The notes under the pieces: generated by a model
Databases searched by the model: none
The model's input: the letters and a program-made list of their open reading frames with translations, nothing else
What the model was told of the DNA's origin: nothing
In this document: positions 1 to 7,056 of the stretch, piece after piece
Layout: every line of letters starts with the position of its first letter
How positions within the stretch are numbered: the stretch's first letter is position 1
Assembly (NCBI RefSeq): GCF_008364685.1
Contig: NZ_VTTL01000004.1
Coordinates: 62,001-126,000, forward strand
Origin: Xanthobacter oligotrophicus
GTDB taxonomy: Bacteria > Pseudomonadota > Alphaproteobacteria > Rhizobiales > Xanthobacteraceae
Reading direction: 5' to 3'
Length of the DNA: 64,000 nucleotides
Program-made: the position numbers and the translations under genes

Positions 1-228
1 CAGAATTGCCGGGGCCGGATAGGCGCCGACCGCGGTGATTTCGTCCCCATGGGCGATGTCGAGCAGCCGCAGCACCTCGTCGCTGGTGGTGCCCACCGCG
101 GCCTGGGCGATGGTCTCGCTCCAGCCGCCGGTGGCGGTGAGCCACACGGAAATGCCATCCGCGAGACGGTTGGCGGTCACCACCGTAGGTCCGCTGATCT
201 TGAGCTTGCGCTGCAAGGGGGAGGTCAT
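1..228 (-). CDS. DUF2849 family protein (partial, runs off the left edge)
   Basis: Reading leftwards from an ATG at 226-228 gives an open frame of 76 codons to the edge of the window, starting MTSPLQRKLKISGPTVVTAN and containing ANRLADGISVWL and a DEVLRLLDIAHGDEI segment. I recognise this as the DUF2849 family, small proteins encoded beside the sulfite reductase gene in alphaproteobacterial cys operons; their molecular role is not established. The gene diverges from cysD, so sulfite reductase genes probably follow beyond the edge (inference). On the coding strand a purine-poor GACCTCCCCC follows the ATG, and no strong ribosome binding site is visible upstream. Confidence 0.75.
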   Translation of the reverse strand, partial: MTSPLQRKLKISGPTVVTANRLADGISVWLTATGGWSETIAQAAVGTTSDEVLRLLDIAHGDEITAVGAYPAPAIL

Positions 229-353
229 GAAAAAGCCGCTCCGCGCGCCCGATTTCCCATCTCACAGCGGGAGAGCGCTAAATAATCCAGTTGACGTGTG
301 TCTTAAGCTAAATTACCGATCAAAAATGCGCAATATGAAAATAACCGCTTCTC

Positions 354-387
354 GTCAATGTAAATTCTACCAGTTTGGTAGAATTTA
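354..387. promoter_or_regulatory. perfect 27-bp palindrome and bidirectional promoter candidate between the two cys units
   Basis: Positions 361-387 form a perfect inverted repeat: 12-bp arms (361-372 TAAATTCTACCA, 376-387 TGGTAGAATTTA) around a 3-base centre. Each arm, read outward, contains TGGTAGAAT, an extended -10 element (TG-N-TAGAAT), once per strand. For the leftward gene a TTGACG (354-359, minus strand) also stands 17 bases from TATTGC. A symmetric site that overlaps both promoters is what a dimeric repressor or activator of sulfur assimilation would need. The regulator is not in the window and I cannot name it. The surrounding 280-390 is much richer in A+T than its flanks. Confidence 0.6.
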
Positions 388-550
388 AAGGTTGCCCGCC
401 GTCTGTGGCGCCCGGCCCGGGCGCGGTCAAGGCGGAAGGGGAGGGCGGTTCGGTTTGGATGGGCTCCGGCCCGGCGTGTCCCGCGGTCTGCGGGCAGGCC
501 GAGACCGGGGCAGACCGGCACCTTCAGCGGTGCCACGAAGGAATGACGTC

Positions 551-1345
551 ATGACGCGTCTCGATGCGCTGGAAGCGCAGAGCATCTTCATCTTCCGCGA
601 GGCCTTCGCCCAGCTGCGCAAGATTGCCATGCTGTGGTCGCTGGGCAAGGATTCCAACGTGATGATCCACCTGGCGCGCAAGGCCTTCTTCGGCCGCCTG
701 CCATTCCCGGCCATGCACGTGGATACCCACCGCAAGTTCCCCGAGATGTACGCCTTCCGCGACCAGTACGCCAAGGAATGGGACCTCGACCTCATCATCG
801 AGGACTGCCCCCCCATCGAGAGCACCGACCCCACCCTGCCCCCCGCCGCCCGCTCGGCCGCCCGCAAGACCGAAGGCCTGCGCCTGGCGCTGGCCAAGCA
901 CGGCTTCGACGGCGTCATCGCCGGCATTCGCCGCGACGAGGAGCCGACCCGGGCCAAGGAGCGTTTCTTCTCCCCGCGCGGCACCGACGGCGCCTGGAAC
1001 GTGCGCGAGCAGCCCCCGGAGTTCTGGGACCAGTACAACACTGCCCTGACCCCCGGCGCCCATGTGCGCATCCATCCCATCCTGCATTGGACCGAGATGG
1101 ACATCTGGGCCTACACCCAGCGCGAGGGCATTCCGGTGATCCCGCTGTATTTCTCCAAGGACGGCAAGCGTTACCGCTCGCTGGGCGACCAGGACATCAC
1201 CAACCCGGTGGAGTCGGACGCATCCACCCTGGACGAGATCCTGGCCGAGCTCGCCGTCACCCGGACCTCCGAGCGCTCGGGCCGTGCCATGGACCACGAA
1301 TCCGAGGACGCCTTCGAGCGCCTGCGCACCGCCGGCTACCTGTGA
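551..1345 (+). CDS. cysD: sulfate adenylyltransferase subunit 2
   Basis: Small subunit of ATP sulfurylase, which adenylates sulfate to APS, driven by GTP hydrolysis in CysN; cytoplasmic sulfate assimilation. The protein has 264 residues. The PP-loop motif S30-L-G-K-D-S35 is clear, followed by the HVDTHRKFPEMYAFRD and GIRRDEEPTRAKER segments of the family, and it ends in GRAMDHESEDAFERLRTAGYL-like sequence equivalent to the usual CysD C-terminus. It is shorter than enterobacterial CysD (about 300). The open frame extends upstream to 392, but the ATG at 551 is preceded by AAGGAA (538-543) and matches the family N-terminus. cysNC follows 41 bases downstream, in one operon. Confidence 0.93.
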   Translation: MTRLDALEAQSIFIFREAFAQLRKIAMLWSLGKDSNVMIHLARKAFFGRLPFPAMHVDTHRKFPEMYAFRDQYAKEWDLDLIIEDCPPIESTDPTLPPAARSAARKTEGLRLALAKHGFDGVIAGIRRDEEPTRAKERFFSPRGTDGAWNVREQPPEFWDQYNTALTPGAHVRIHPILHWTEMDIWAYTQREGIPVIPLYFSKDGKRYRSLGDQDITNPVESDASTLDEILAELAVTRTSERSGRAMDHESEDAFERLRTAGYL

Positions 1346-1386
1346 GCCAGCGCGCCGCCTCCCGAGATTTTGAAGAGATCATTGCC

Positions 1387-3330
1387 ATGTCCGCGTCAAC
1401 GTCCGCTTCCGCATCAACGTCCGCCCTGCCGCTCGCCACGTCCTCCGCCGCGCCGGCGGCCAAGGAGCGTGAGCTTCTGCGCATCGTCATCGTCGGCCAC
1501 GTCGACCATGGGAAGTCCACCCTGGTCGGCCGCCTGCTGCACGAGACCGGCTCACTGCCCGACGGCAAGCTGGAGATGCTGAAGGAAGTCTCCGCCCGCC
1601 GCGGCATGCCGTTCGAGTGGTCGTTCCTGCTCGACGCGCTGCAGACCGAGCGTGACCAGGGCATCACGGTGGACACCAGCCAGATCCGCTTCAAGACCGC
1701 CAAGCGCGACTATGTGCTCATCGACGCGCCCGGCCATGTGGAATTCCTGCGCAACATGGTCACCGGCGCCGCCCAGGCGGATGCCGCCCTGCTGCTAGTG
1801 GATGCGGGCGAGGGCGTGCGCGAGCAGACCCGCCGTCACGCCTTCCTGTTGCACCTGCTCGGCCTGCGGCAGGTGACGGTGGTGGTGAACAAGATGGATC
1901 GCGTGGCCTTCGACCAGGAGGCATTCGCGGCCATCGAGGAAGATGTGGGCGCCTATCTCGGCGGCTTCGGCCTGCGCCCCACCTTCGTCATCCCGGTTTC
2001 GGCCCGCGATGGCGACTTCATCTCCGAGCGCACCGCGCGCCTGCCCTGGTATTCCGGCCCCACGGTGGTGGAGGCGCTGGACGCCTTCACCGCGCCGCCG
2101 AGCCTGGCCGACCAGCCGCTGCGCTTCCCCATCCAGGCGGTCTACAAGTTCGACGAGCGGCGCATCCTCGCCGGGCGAATCGAGAGCGGCCGCCTCTCGG
2201 TGGGTGACGAACTCGCCTTCGAGCCGTCGGGCGCCACCGCGCGCGTAAAGTCCATCGAGGCGTGGCCCGGCCCGGCGCCGACCACCGTTGAGGCCGGCCA
2301 GTCCGCCGGCATCACCCTCGACAAGGATATCTTCGTCACCCGAGGCGACATCGCCGCCCATGGCGACCAGCGCCCCCGCGCCGCCAAAAGCCTGAAGGTG
2401 CGCCTGTTCTGGCTGGACGACGCACCGCTGAAGGCCGGCGACCCGGTGGTGGTGCGCCTCTCCACCGCCGCCGCGCCGGGCGTGGTCTCGGCGGTGACCA
2501 GCGCGGTGGATCCCGCCAATCTCGTCACCGAGGGCCAGGCGAGCCTTGGCCGCAACTATGTGGGCGAGGTGGAAATTACCTTGCGCCAGGCCCTGCCGGC
2601 CGATCCCTACCACCTCAACGCCTTCACCGGCCGCGTGGTGGTGGAGCGGGACCGGCGCATCTGCGGCGGCGGCATCATTCTGCACGCGGCCCGCGAGGCG
2701 CGTCTGGAGGCGCCGAAGCGTGGCCCCGTGGTGGCGGTGGATTCGGCCGTGACGGCGGCCGAGCGGGTCACACGCTTCCATCACCAGGGCGCCGTGCTGT
2801 GGCTCACGGGGCTGCCGGCCTCCGGCAAGTCCACGGTGGCGCGGGCCCTGGAGCGGCGCCTGTTCGACCTCGGCGGCTCGCCGGTCTATCTGGACGGCGA
2901 TACCCTGCGCACCGGGCTCAACGCCGACCTCGGCTTCTCGCCGCAGGAGCGCTCGGAGAACATCCGCCGCGTCGCCCACATGGCCGGCTTCCTTGCCCGC
3001 AACGGCCACATCGCCATCGTCGCTCTGGTGTCGCCCACGCGCGCCGACCGGGAGCAGGCGCGGGAGGTGGGCGCGCGCTTCTTCCACGAGGTGTTCATCC
3101 GCGCCCCGCTGGAAGTGTGCGAGGGGCGCGACCCCAAGGGCCACTACGCCAAGGCCCGCAAGGGCGAGATCGCCAGCTTCACCGGCATTTCCGCGCCCTA
3201 TGAGGAGCCGGAGGCGCCCGAGCTGGTGCTGGACACCACCGGAGACATCGCCGTCACGCTGGCGGCGTTGGAGGCCTATCTGGAAGAGGCCGGCGTGCTG
3301 TTCCCGCCGGATACCGATTCGCCGATCTGA
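1387..3330 (+). CDS. cysNC: bifunctional sulfate adenylyltransferase subunit 1 / adenylylsulfate kinase
   Basis: Fusion of the GTPase subunit of ATP sulfurylase with APS kinase, so one polypeptide couples APS formation to its phosphorylation to PAPS. Of 647 residues, the N-terminal two thirds is an EF-Tu-like GTPase: P-loop G37-HVDHGKST, G3 DAPGHVEFLRNM, G4 NKMD, then the beta-barrel domains. The C-terminal APS kinase begins near 465 with P-loop G475-LPASGKS482 and DGDTLRTGLN. Residues 2-13 are a low-complexity Ser/Ala/Thr stretch produced by an 18-bp direct duplication (1390-1425). The CysNC fusion is common in rhizobia. The true start is the ATG at 1387; the open frame upstream overlaps cysD. 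Confidence 0.95.
   Translation: MSASTSASASTSALPLATSSAAPAAKERELLRIVIVGHVDHGKSTLVGRLLHETGSLPDGKLEMLKEVSARRGMPFEWSFLLDALQTERDQGITVDTSQIRFKTAKRDYVLIDAPGHVEFLRNMVTGAAQADAALLLVDAGEGVREQTRRHAFLLHLLGLRQVTVVVNKMDRVAFDQEAFAAIEEDVGAYLGGFGLRPTFVIPVSARDGDFISERTARLPWYSGPTVVEALDAFTAPPSLADQPLRFPIQAVYKFDERRILAGRIESGRLSVGDELAFEPSGATARVKSIEAWPGPAPTTVEAGQSAGITLDKDIFVTRGDIAAHGDQRPRAAKSLKVRLFWLDDAPLKAGDPVVVRLSTAAAPGVVSAVTSAVDPANLVTEGQASLGRNYVGEVEITLRQALPADPYHLNAFTGRVVVERDRRICGGGIILHAAREARLEAPKRGPVVAVDSAVTAAERVTRFHHQGAVLWLTGLPASGKSTVARALERRLFDLGGSPVYLDGDTLRTGLNADLGFSPQERSENIRRVAHMAGFLARNGHIAIVALVSPTRADREQAREVGARFFHEVFIRAPLEVCEGRDPKGHYAKARKGEIASFTGISAPYEEPEAPELVLDTTGDIAVTLAALEAYLEEAGVLFPPDTDSPI
1390..1425 (+). repeat. 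18-bp tandem duplication inside the cysNC N-terminus
   Basis: Two copies of an 18-bp unit (1390-1407 and 1408-1425) differ at two positions and encode SASTSA twice. The unit length is a multiple of three, so the frame is preserved. It lies before the GTPase fold begins at about residue 28. Confidence 0.8.
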
Positions 3331-3499
3331 GGGTGGGGGCGAGCGCGGCAGGGTGCGTCGGCGCCGGGCCTGAAAAAACTCTCGGCCCGGCCGCCTTGTG
3401 GCGATGCTCCGGCTTTGGCAGCTTGGCGGTCCCAATCCATGAGGCCGCCGCCGCATCCCGCGAGCGGCCGAGCCGATAAACGCCCGAGGAACGCCCCCA
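3331..3499. other. intergenic, possible weak hairpin after cysNC
   Basis: The only structure I see is CCGGGCC (3364-3370) pairing with GGCCCGG (3384-3390) across an A-rich 13-base loop. No T-tract follows, so termination here is uncertain. A GAGGAACG ribosome binding site for the next gene ends the stretch. Confidence 0.35.
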
Positions 3500-4312
3500 A
3501 TGAGCGCCCCCACTAGCGCCGCCGCCGACGAACACCCCATCCGCCTCGACATCGCCGAGGGCATCGCCCGCATCCGCTTCAACCGCCCCCAGGTGCTGAA
3601 CGCCATCAACGAGGCGGCGGTGCTGGCCTTCAAGGCGGCGGTGGACCAGGTGGCGAAGGACGAGAGCGTCCGGGTGGTGGTGCTTTCGGGGGAAGGGCGG
3701 GCCTTCATGGCCGGCGGCGACGTGGGCCGCTTCCACGCGGCCGGCCGCGACGCGCCGAAGGTGGTGAGCGCCATCATCGATCCGTTTCACCATGCCATCG
3801 TCTCGCTCGCCGCCATGCCGGCGCCGGTGATCGCGTGCCTCCACGGCGCGGTGGCGGGGGCCGGCGTCTCGGTGGCGCTGGCTGCCGACCTCGCCATCGC
3901 CGCCGACGACATCAAGATGACCTTGGCCTACACCCGCATCGGCACCTCGCCGGACGGGTCGTCCACCTTCTCGCTGCCGCGGGTGGTGGGGCTGCGCAAG
4001 GCCATGGAGATCGCGCTGCTGTCAGACACGGTGGACGCGGCGGAGGCGCTGCGGCTGGGGCTGGTGAACAAGGTGGTGCCGGTGGCCGATCTCGAAGCCG
4101 AGACACAGGCGTTGGCGAAGCGCCTCGCCGCCGGGCCGACGCTGGCCTATGGCCGCATCAAGCACCTGCTGCGCGCCTCCTTCAACCACAGCCTGTCGGA
4201 CCAGCTGAACGCCGAGCGCGATGCCTTCATCGCCAGCTCCGGAACCCATGATTTCGCCGAGGGCGCCGCCGCCTTCGTGGAAAAGCGCGCGCCCCGCTTC
4301 GAGGGGCGGTAG
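3500..4312 (+). CDS. enoyl-CoA hydratase/isomerase family protein
   Basis: A 270-residue crotonase-fold protein. The two oxyanion-hole segments are visible: GEGRAFMAGGDVGRF and the glycine-rich CLHGAVAGAGVSVALAADLAIAADD. It also has the LPRVVGLRKAMEIALL and AEALRLGLVNKVVP segments typical of the family. Members hydrate enoyl-CoA or isomerise acyl-CoA thioesters; the substrate cannot be told from sequence alone. The residue after GxADD-type helix entry is not a diagnostic Glu pair, so a PaaG/PaaB-like or isomerase role is as likely as a beta-oxidation hydratase. The start is the ATG with GAGG 10-13 bases upstream. It stands alone on its strand. Confidence 0.88.
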   Translation: MSAPTSAAADEHPIRLDIAEGIARIRFNRPQVLNAINEAAVLAFKAAVDQVAKDESVRVVVLSGEGRAFMAGGDVGRFHAAGRDAPKVVSAIIDPFHHAIVSLAAMPAPVIACLHGAVAGAGVSVALAADLAIAADDIKMTLAYTRIGTSPDGSSTFSLPRVVGLRKAMEIALLSDTVDAAEALRLGLVNKVVPVADLEAETQALAKRLAAGPTLAYGRIKHLLRASFNHSLSDQLNAERDAFIASSGTHDFAEGAAAFVEKRAPRFEGR

Positions 4313-4355
4313 CCCGGCCGCACGATCCTCAAGGTTTGCCGCAAGCCTTGCGCCG

Positions 4356-4377
4356 CCCGCCGGCTTTCGTCGGCGGG
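4356..4377 (+). terminator. hairpin downstream of the enoyl-CoA hydratase gene
   Basis: CCCGCCG (4356-4362) pairs with CGGCGGG (4371-4377) across an 8-base loop. There is no T-tract, so this is a modest candidate terminator. Confidence 0.4.
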
Positions 4378-4420
4378 GAGGGGATGGCTTAAATCCAAAT
4401 ACACATAATAAAAATGTTTA

Positions 4421-4471
4421 TTGACGATATTCACTTTCCATATAAAATGACTGGACATAATAGGAAGTGAA
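4421..4471 (+). promoter_or_regulatory. sigma-70-like promoter and imperfect inverted repeat in an AT-rich patch
   Basis: TTGACG (4421-4426) and TAAAAT (4443-4448) are separated by 16 bases, the clearest sigma-70-like promoter in the window. Positions 4390-4475 are strikingly AT-rich compared with their flanks. TTCACTTTCC (4430-4439) and GGAAGTGAA (4463-4471) form an inverted repeat with one bulged base that brackets the -10; the right arm contains the ribosome binding site of the small gene that follows. This arrangement suits an operator, possibly for the nearby GntR regulator (inference). Confidence 0.55.
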
Positions 4472-4473
4472 TT

Positions 4474-4563
4474 ATGACCATAGCACGCGGGCGCGTCCTT
4501 CGGGACAGCTTCCTCTTCCTTCTGGCCTACGGCGTCATTGCCGCCGCCGTCATTTTCGGCTGA
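4474..4563 (+). CDS. 29-residue single-span membrane peptide
   Basis: An ATG at 4474 follows AGGAAGTG at a good distance and opens a 29-codon frame ending TGA at 4561-4563. The product starts with a basic segment (MTIARGRVLRDS) and continues with a hydrophobic stretch (FLFLLAYGVIAAAVIFG) long enough for one membrane span. I do not recognise a family. The promoter and ribosome binding site are unusually good for such a short frame, and the GntR gene starts about 190 bases downstream on the same strand, so it may be a leader gene of that unit. It could also be a chance frame. Confidence 0.45.
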   Translation: MTIARGRVLRDSFLFLLAYGVIAAAVIFG

Positions 4564-4756
4564 TCAGCACTGCCATTTGGCGTCGTGTGCGGCTTGAACG
4601 CCTGCGGCGCGGCGCTCTGGCCGCTGGCGAGCATGGCTCCAGCGTCTTGGGTGCGGCATCCCGCGCCAGGCACAAGCCTTTGTTGAGCTTGGCATTTAGC
4701 TCCCGCTCCGGCACCCTTTCCGCAATGCGGTGGGCAACAGGGACGGTGAGGACGCG

Positions 4757-5782
4757 ATGGGACATCTGATCCCTGCTGCCGGTAAAGCGGCTGAGCCCGG
4801 CCGGGAGGCGGCGCGGACCAGCGGGGTGGCGCCCCGCCTGCACGAGCGGGCTTTCGACATTCTGGCGGCACAGATCGTTGCCGGTTCGCTGCGGCCCGGC
4901 GAGCGCCTGCTCGAATCCCGAGTGGCCGAGCGCTTCGGCATTTCCCGCGCTCCGGCGCGCCAAGCCCTTGCCCGGCTGGAGCAATTGGGCCTGGTGCGCC
5001 GCGCCGAGGGGCACGGCTTCGTCGTCGAGCTGCCCATCGGCCCCGTCCCGGATTTCACCGAACAGGCGCCGGCGGCGGATGTCCACCTCGCCCCCGAATC
5101 CACCTGGGAACGCATCTACAAGGAGGTGGAGCACGAGGTGGTCACCCGCAGCGCCTTCGGCTCGTTCCGCGTGGTGGAGAATCACCTCGCCGCCGCCTAC
5201 GGCGTCAGCCGCACGGTGGCACGGGAGGCGCTGTCGCGGCTTCACCAGCGTGGCGTCGTTCGCAAGGATGCGCGCCAGCACTGGTATGCGCCGGCTCTCA
5301 CGCCCGCTTACGTGGCTGAATTGTTCGAGATGCGGGCCATCCTGGAGCCGGCGGCCCTGCGCCTTGCCGCCCCGCGCCTGCCGCCGGCGACCCTCGCCGC
5401 GCTCAGGGGCAACCTCGCGGATGCCATGGCCGCCCCCGAAGCCGTGGACGGGGGGCGCCTCAGCGCTCTGGAGGAGGAACTGCACATCAGCCTCCTCGGC
5501 CATTGCGGCAACGCCACCCTCATGGATGCCCTCTCCACCTACCAGACGCTGCTGGTGGCCCTGACCTTCCTCTATGACGCCGCCGCGCGGGCGCCTGGCG
5601 TGGAGCCGTTCCTCGCCGAGCATATGGATGTGGCGGAGCGGCTCGCCGCCGGCCATGCTGAAGCGGCGGTGGAGGCGCTCAAGAGCCACCTCGACGGCTC
5701 CTTTGCCCGCGCCATGGAGCGCCTGGAGCGCGTGCGGCAGGCCCCGGCGCCGGGGCCGCTGCCCTACCTGTCGCCCTTGTAG
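4757..5782 (+). CDS. GntR-family regulator with two winged-helix domains and an FCD domain
   Basis: Ligand-responsive DNA-binding repressor or activator of the FadR subgroup. In the 341-residue product there are two separate winged-helix segments: residues about 30-92 (RVAERFGISRAPARQALARL, then LVRR) and about 118-176 (HLAAAYGVSRTVAREALSRL, then VVRK). The second leads into the all-helical FCD effector domain (about 185-325, beginning YVAELFEMRAILEPAALRLA). FadR-type proteins usually have one winged helix and about 230 residues, so this is an internal duplication. I chose the ATG at 4757 because GAGG lies 6-9 bases upstream; a GTG at 4730 is the alternative. Target genes are unknown. Confidence 0.85.
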   Translation: MGHLIPAAGKAAEPGREAARTSGVAPRLHERAFDILAAQIVAGSLRPGERLLESRVAERFGISRAPARQALARLEQLGLVRRAEGHGFVVELPIGPVPDFTEQAPAADVHLAPESTWERIYKEVEHEVVTRSAFGSFRVVENHLAAAYGVSRTVAREALSRLHQRGVVRKDARQHWYAPALTPAYVAELFEMRAILEPAALRLAAPRLPPATLAALRGNLADAMAAPEAVDGGRLSALEEELHISLLGHCGNATLMDALSTYQTLLVALTFLYDAAARAPGVEPFLAEHMDVAERLAAGHAEAAVEALKSHLDGSFARAMERLERVRQAPAPGPLPYLSPL

Positions 5783-5815
5783 CGCCGAGCGCCCGGGCCG
5801 GCGCCGACGGCGCAC

Positions 5816-5838
5816 GGCGGCATTTTTTCAATGCCGCC
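5816..5838 (+). terminator. hairpin after the GntR gene
   Basis: GGCGGCATT (5816-5824) and AATGCCGCC (5830-5838) pair perfectly around a T-rich loop. It lies 34 bases past the GntR stop codon. The T-run is in the loop rather than after the stem, so efficiency is uncertain. Confidence 0.5.
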
Positions 5839-6099
5839 CGAGGCCTCAATTCCCGGGTGAACTCATAACCCATTGATCAGAATTGGTTTTGTGCGAGGCT
5901 GTCGCATGCCGCTGTCTCGGCCGCCAGCTTCGGCGTGGTCACATGGCCGTGACGCCCCTCGTTGCCACCGGCGCGGCACCTATTTGTTGATCCAGACGGG
6001 TAGCGCGCGGCCCGAACAGGGTTAAGATAAACCTGTTCGTCGGCGCAGGTTCTGTCTGCTTGCCGACGATGGTCGCAAGCGTCTTGGAGGAGGATCTCC
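5839..6099. other. intergenic with a spaced inverted repeat
   Basis: No gene is visible. GAACAGG (6014-6020) and CCTGTTC (6032-6038) form a 7-bp inverted repeat separated by 11 A+T-rich bases, 60-85 bases before the next start, a plausible operator position. A purine-rich GGAGGAGGATCT (6087-6098) precedes the small gene at 6100. Confidence 0.4.
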
Positions 6100-6228
6100 A
6101 TGTCCCTCATTGCCGGTTCCGCTCTCGCCCTCGCAGCTCTTGTCGGGACCATGGTCCTCGCCCAGCTTGCGGCGCGGCAGAAGCAGGCGGTACCCGTGCG
6201 CGTGCGGGCGCGCCGCGGCAGCCGCTGA
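6100..6228 (+). CDS. 42-residue membrane peptide with basic tail
   Basis: The start is an ATG with a near-ideal ribosome binding site (GGAGGAGG ending 7 bases upstream). The 42 residues consist of a hydrophobic segment (about 3-24, LIAGSALALAALVGTMVLAQ) and an Arg-rich tail ending RVRARRGSR, giving a one-span, positive-inside topology. I do not recognise a family. The strength of the initiation signal argues that it is expressed. No partner gene is obvious; the next gene on this strand also encodes a membrane protein. Confidence 0.6.
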   Translation: MSLIAGSALALAALVGTMVLAQLAARQKQAVPVRVRARRGSR

Positions 6229-6301
6229 GGCGCACCGCCGTTCGCCATCGGGAATCCTCTCTTTCCTTAAGTCGGGACGGGTTGAGCTTTCAGAGCCGAA
6301 T

Positions 6302-6330
6302 CCGATCAGATTGCCGTGCAATCTGATCGG
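6302..6330. repeat. perfect 29-bp palindrome (13-bp arms), REP-like
   Basis: CCGATCAGATTGC (6302-6314) and GCAATCTGATCGG (6318-6330) are exact reverse complements with a 3-base centre. A second hairpin, GAAAAGC (6367-6373) with GCTTTTC (6379-6385), lies just downstream. Both sit in the 184-base gap between the 42-residue peptide gene and the membrane-protein gene. No T-tract follows. It could be a dispersed palindromic element, an operator or a transcript-stabilising hairpin. Confidence 0.6.
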
Positions 6331-6412
6331 TGGGTGCTTTAGATCCTGTCTCGCTTCGATTCGGTCGAAAAGCATCGGGCTTTTCTCGAGCGGGGCGGAT
6401 TGGGCAATCCCC

Positions 6413-6952
6413 ATGGACACCGACATCGAGATCCGCGTCGAGCGGGTCTCGCAACTCTTCAACATGCTCGATCCCTTTCCCTTCCGGGAGCGGGATCTCG
6501 ACCCCGAGGCCGAGGCGTATATCGTCGCCTGGGCGCGGGAGATGCCGCGCCGCTCGCCGGTGCGCATCGTCGTGCACCTGCCTGAAGCGGAAGCCGCCAA
6601 GCCCGAGGCCAAGGGCCTGCCCGAGGCGCTGCGACACTATTTCGTGGATCGCGAGGTGGCGGTGGCGGGTGAATTGAAGGAATTGTTCCGCATCGGGCGG
6701 CTGTCCCTCGCCATCGGCTGCGCGGTGCTCGCCGTCTGCCTGGGTATCGCCGGCCTGATCGGGGAGGGGGCGTTCTCGCGGAACTTGGCGGGGTTCGCGG
6801 CAGAGGGCCTGCTGATCCTCGGCTGGGTCGCGCTTTGGCGACCCATGGAGATCTTCCTTTACGACTGGTGGCCCATCGCCCGGCAGCGCAGCCTGTACCG
6901 GCGCCTTGCCGCAGCCGAGGTCGCGGTGCGCGGTACCGTCAGCCCCGCCTGA
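6413..6952 (+). CDS. membrane protein of unknown function, two predicted spans
   Basis: The 179-residue product has a mostly charged cytoplasmic N-terminus (1-95) with a VRIVVHLPEAEA strand-like segment, then two hydrophobic spans (about 96-117 and 125-143) joined by a short turn, then an aromatic and basic tail (WRPMEIFLYDWWPIARQRS). I do not recognise a named family. The start is the ATG at 6413; the open frame extends upstream to 6110 but overlaps the small peptide gene and the palindrome. It converges on sufE across a bidirectional hairpin. Confidence 0.7.
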   Translation: MDTDIEIRVERVSQLFNMLDPFPFRERDLDPEAEAYIVAWAREMPRRSPVRIVVHLPEAEAAKPEAKGLPEALRHYFVDREVAVAGELKELFRIGRLSLAIGCAVLAVCLGIAGLIGEGAFSRNLAGFAAEGLLILGWVALWRPMEIFLYDWWPIARQRSLYRRLAAAEVAVRGTVSPA

Positions 6953-6983
6953 TCCCAATCGCAGTCTCGTTCAAACGCAATCC

Positions 6984-7006
6984 GGCGCCGGGACGAGCCC
7001 GGCGCC
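6984..7006. terminator. bidirectional hairpin between convergent genes
   Basis: GGCGCCGGG (6984-6992) and CCCGGCGCC (6998-7006) are perfectly complementary around a 5-base loop, midway between the convergent membrane-protein gene and sufE. No T-tract is present on either side. Confidence 0.6.
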
Positions 7007-7056
7007 TATGGGCAAACGTAAGACGGAACCGGTCCAGACCGGTCGGGGCCGAAACC

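Noticed and set aside
1795-3777. 660-codon open frame on the minus strand across cysNC
   Set aside because: Runs through the coding sequence of a clear CysNC and into the next gene; composition is typical of antisense frames in GC-rich DNA.
6014-6020. LexA (SOS) box
   Set aside because: The alphaproteobacterial box is a direct repeat GTTC-N7-GTTC; here the GAAC/GTTC units are inverted with a different spacing.
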